Assembly: GCF_035987325.1 (NCBI RefSeq)
Contig: NZ_CP108488.1
Location: forward strand, 8,556,001-8,620,000
DNA length: 64,000 bases
DNA from: Streptomyces sp. NBC_01244
GTDB lineage: Bacteria > Actinomycetota > Actinomycetes > Streptomycetales > Streptomycetaceae
Direction: 5' to 3'
Position numbers and translations under genes: made by a program. How positions within the stretch are numbered: position 1 is the first letter of the stretch; each line of letters opens with the position of its first letter. Positions 63,964-64,000 of the stretch are shown piece after piece. Under the pieces are notes generated by a model. That model was not told the DNA's origin, searched no databases, and worked only from the letters and a program-made list of their open reading frames with translations.

Positions 63964-64000
63964 GCTGTTCACAGTCTCTGAGGACCAGGGCGATCACCTC

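Overview
The window is chromosomal DNA from a Streptomyces-like actinomycete. It has very high GC, many GTG and TTG starts, ATGA/GTGA stop-start overlaps, a secreted Streptomyces-type phospholipase D, a class-E sortase (LAATG) surface protein, and a RamB/ScfR-type regulator beside the glyoxylate genes. No rRNA, tRNA or CRISPR array was seen.

Layout. 1-3.7 kb: an acyl-CoA degradation unit (thiolase, enoyl-CoA hydratase, LCAD-type dehydrogenase) around a TetR regulator, with the same 19-bp operator in front of both transcription units. 3.8-10.3 kb: FMN reductase/MarR pair, a decayed patch (IS and pirin remnants), phospholipase D, a P450, a DUF5990 protein and a MerR regulator with its palindromic operator. 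10.4-19.8 kb: two divergent cobalamin-riboswitch units. One is a five-gene overlapping operon: a sortase-anchored two-toroid surface protein, a second surface protein, and the T, double-ATPase and S parts of an ECF importer. The other is a secreted alpha-toroid + DUF4430 protein with the domain order of animal transcobalamin/intrinsic factor. 19.8-25.6 kb: a five-gene valine (isobutyryl-CoA) catabolism operon whose first gene, mmsA, carries two single-base frameshifts, with another cobalamin riboswitch upstream in the same orientation. 25.7-32.2 kb: a BtuF-like protein, a RamB-like regulator, then aceA-aceB-3-hydroxyacyl-CoA dehydrogenase. 32.3-33.1 kb: a lone secreted DUF4430 protein behind a fourth cobalamin riboswitch.

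33.4-46.1 kb is a 12.66-kb insertion that splits a NUDIX gene; removing it with one copy of the flanking ACCAG restores a 179-codon frame exactly. It carries a decayed Tn3 transposase end, a secreted 123-aa protein with a LolD/FtsX-type ABC transporter, paired direct repeats, a serine recombinase with a candidate res site, and a Tn554-like tnpABC module. The interrupted host locus is an ABC exporter operon with two micro-ORFs (36 and 33 codons) coupled to it by 4-nt overlaps.

49.1-61.6 kb encodes one apparent aromatic pathway. A MarR-controlled rightward operon resembles the actinobacterial cou genes (p-hydroxycinnamate to 4-hydroxybenzoate). It converges on a leftward operon pobA-ligJ-ligK-ligI-ligAB-ligC (4-hydroxybenzoate to protocatechuate, 4,5-cleavage, then pyruvate and oxaloacetate). 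An IclR regulator and a cytoplasmic ModA-like protein sit upstream. The window ends with a PAS-PAS-GAF-PP2C phosphatase.

The most interesting theme is vitamin B12: four cobalamin riboswitches, three transcobalamin-like secreted or surface architectures, an ECF importer and a BtuF-like protein within 23 kb. I read these as a cell-surface corrinoid capture and import system.
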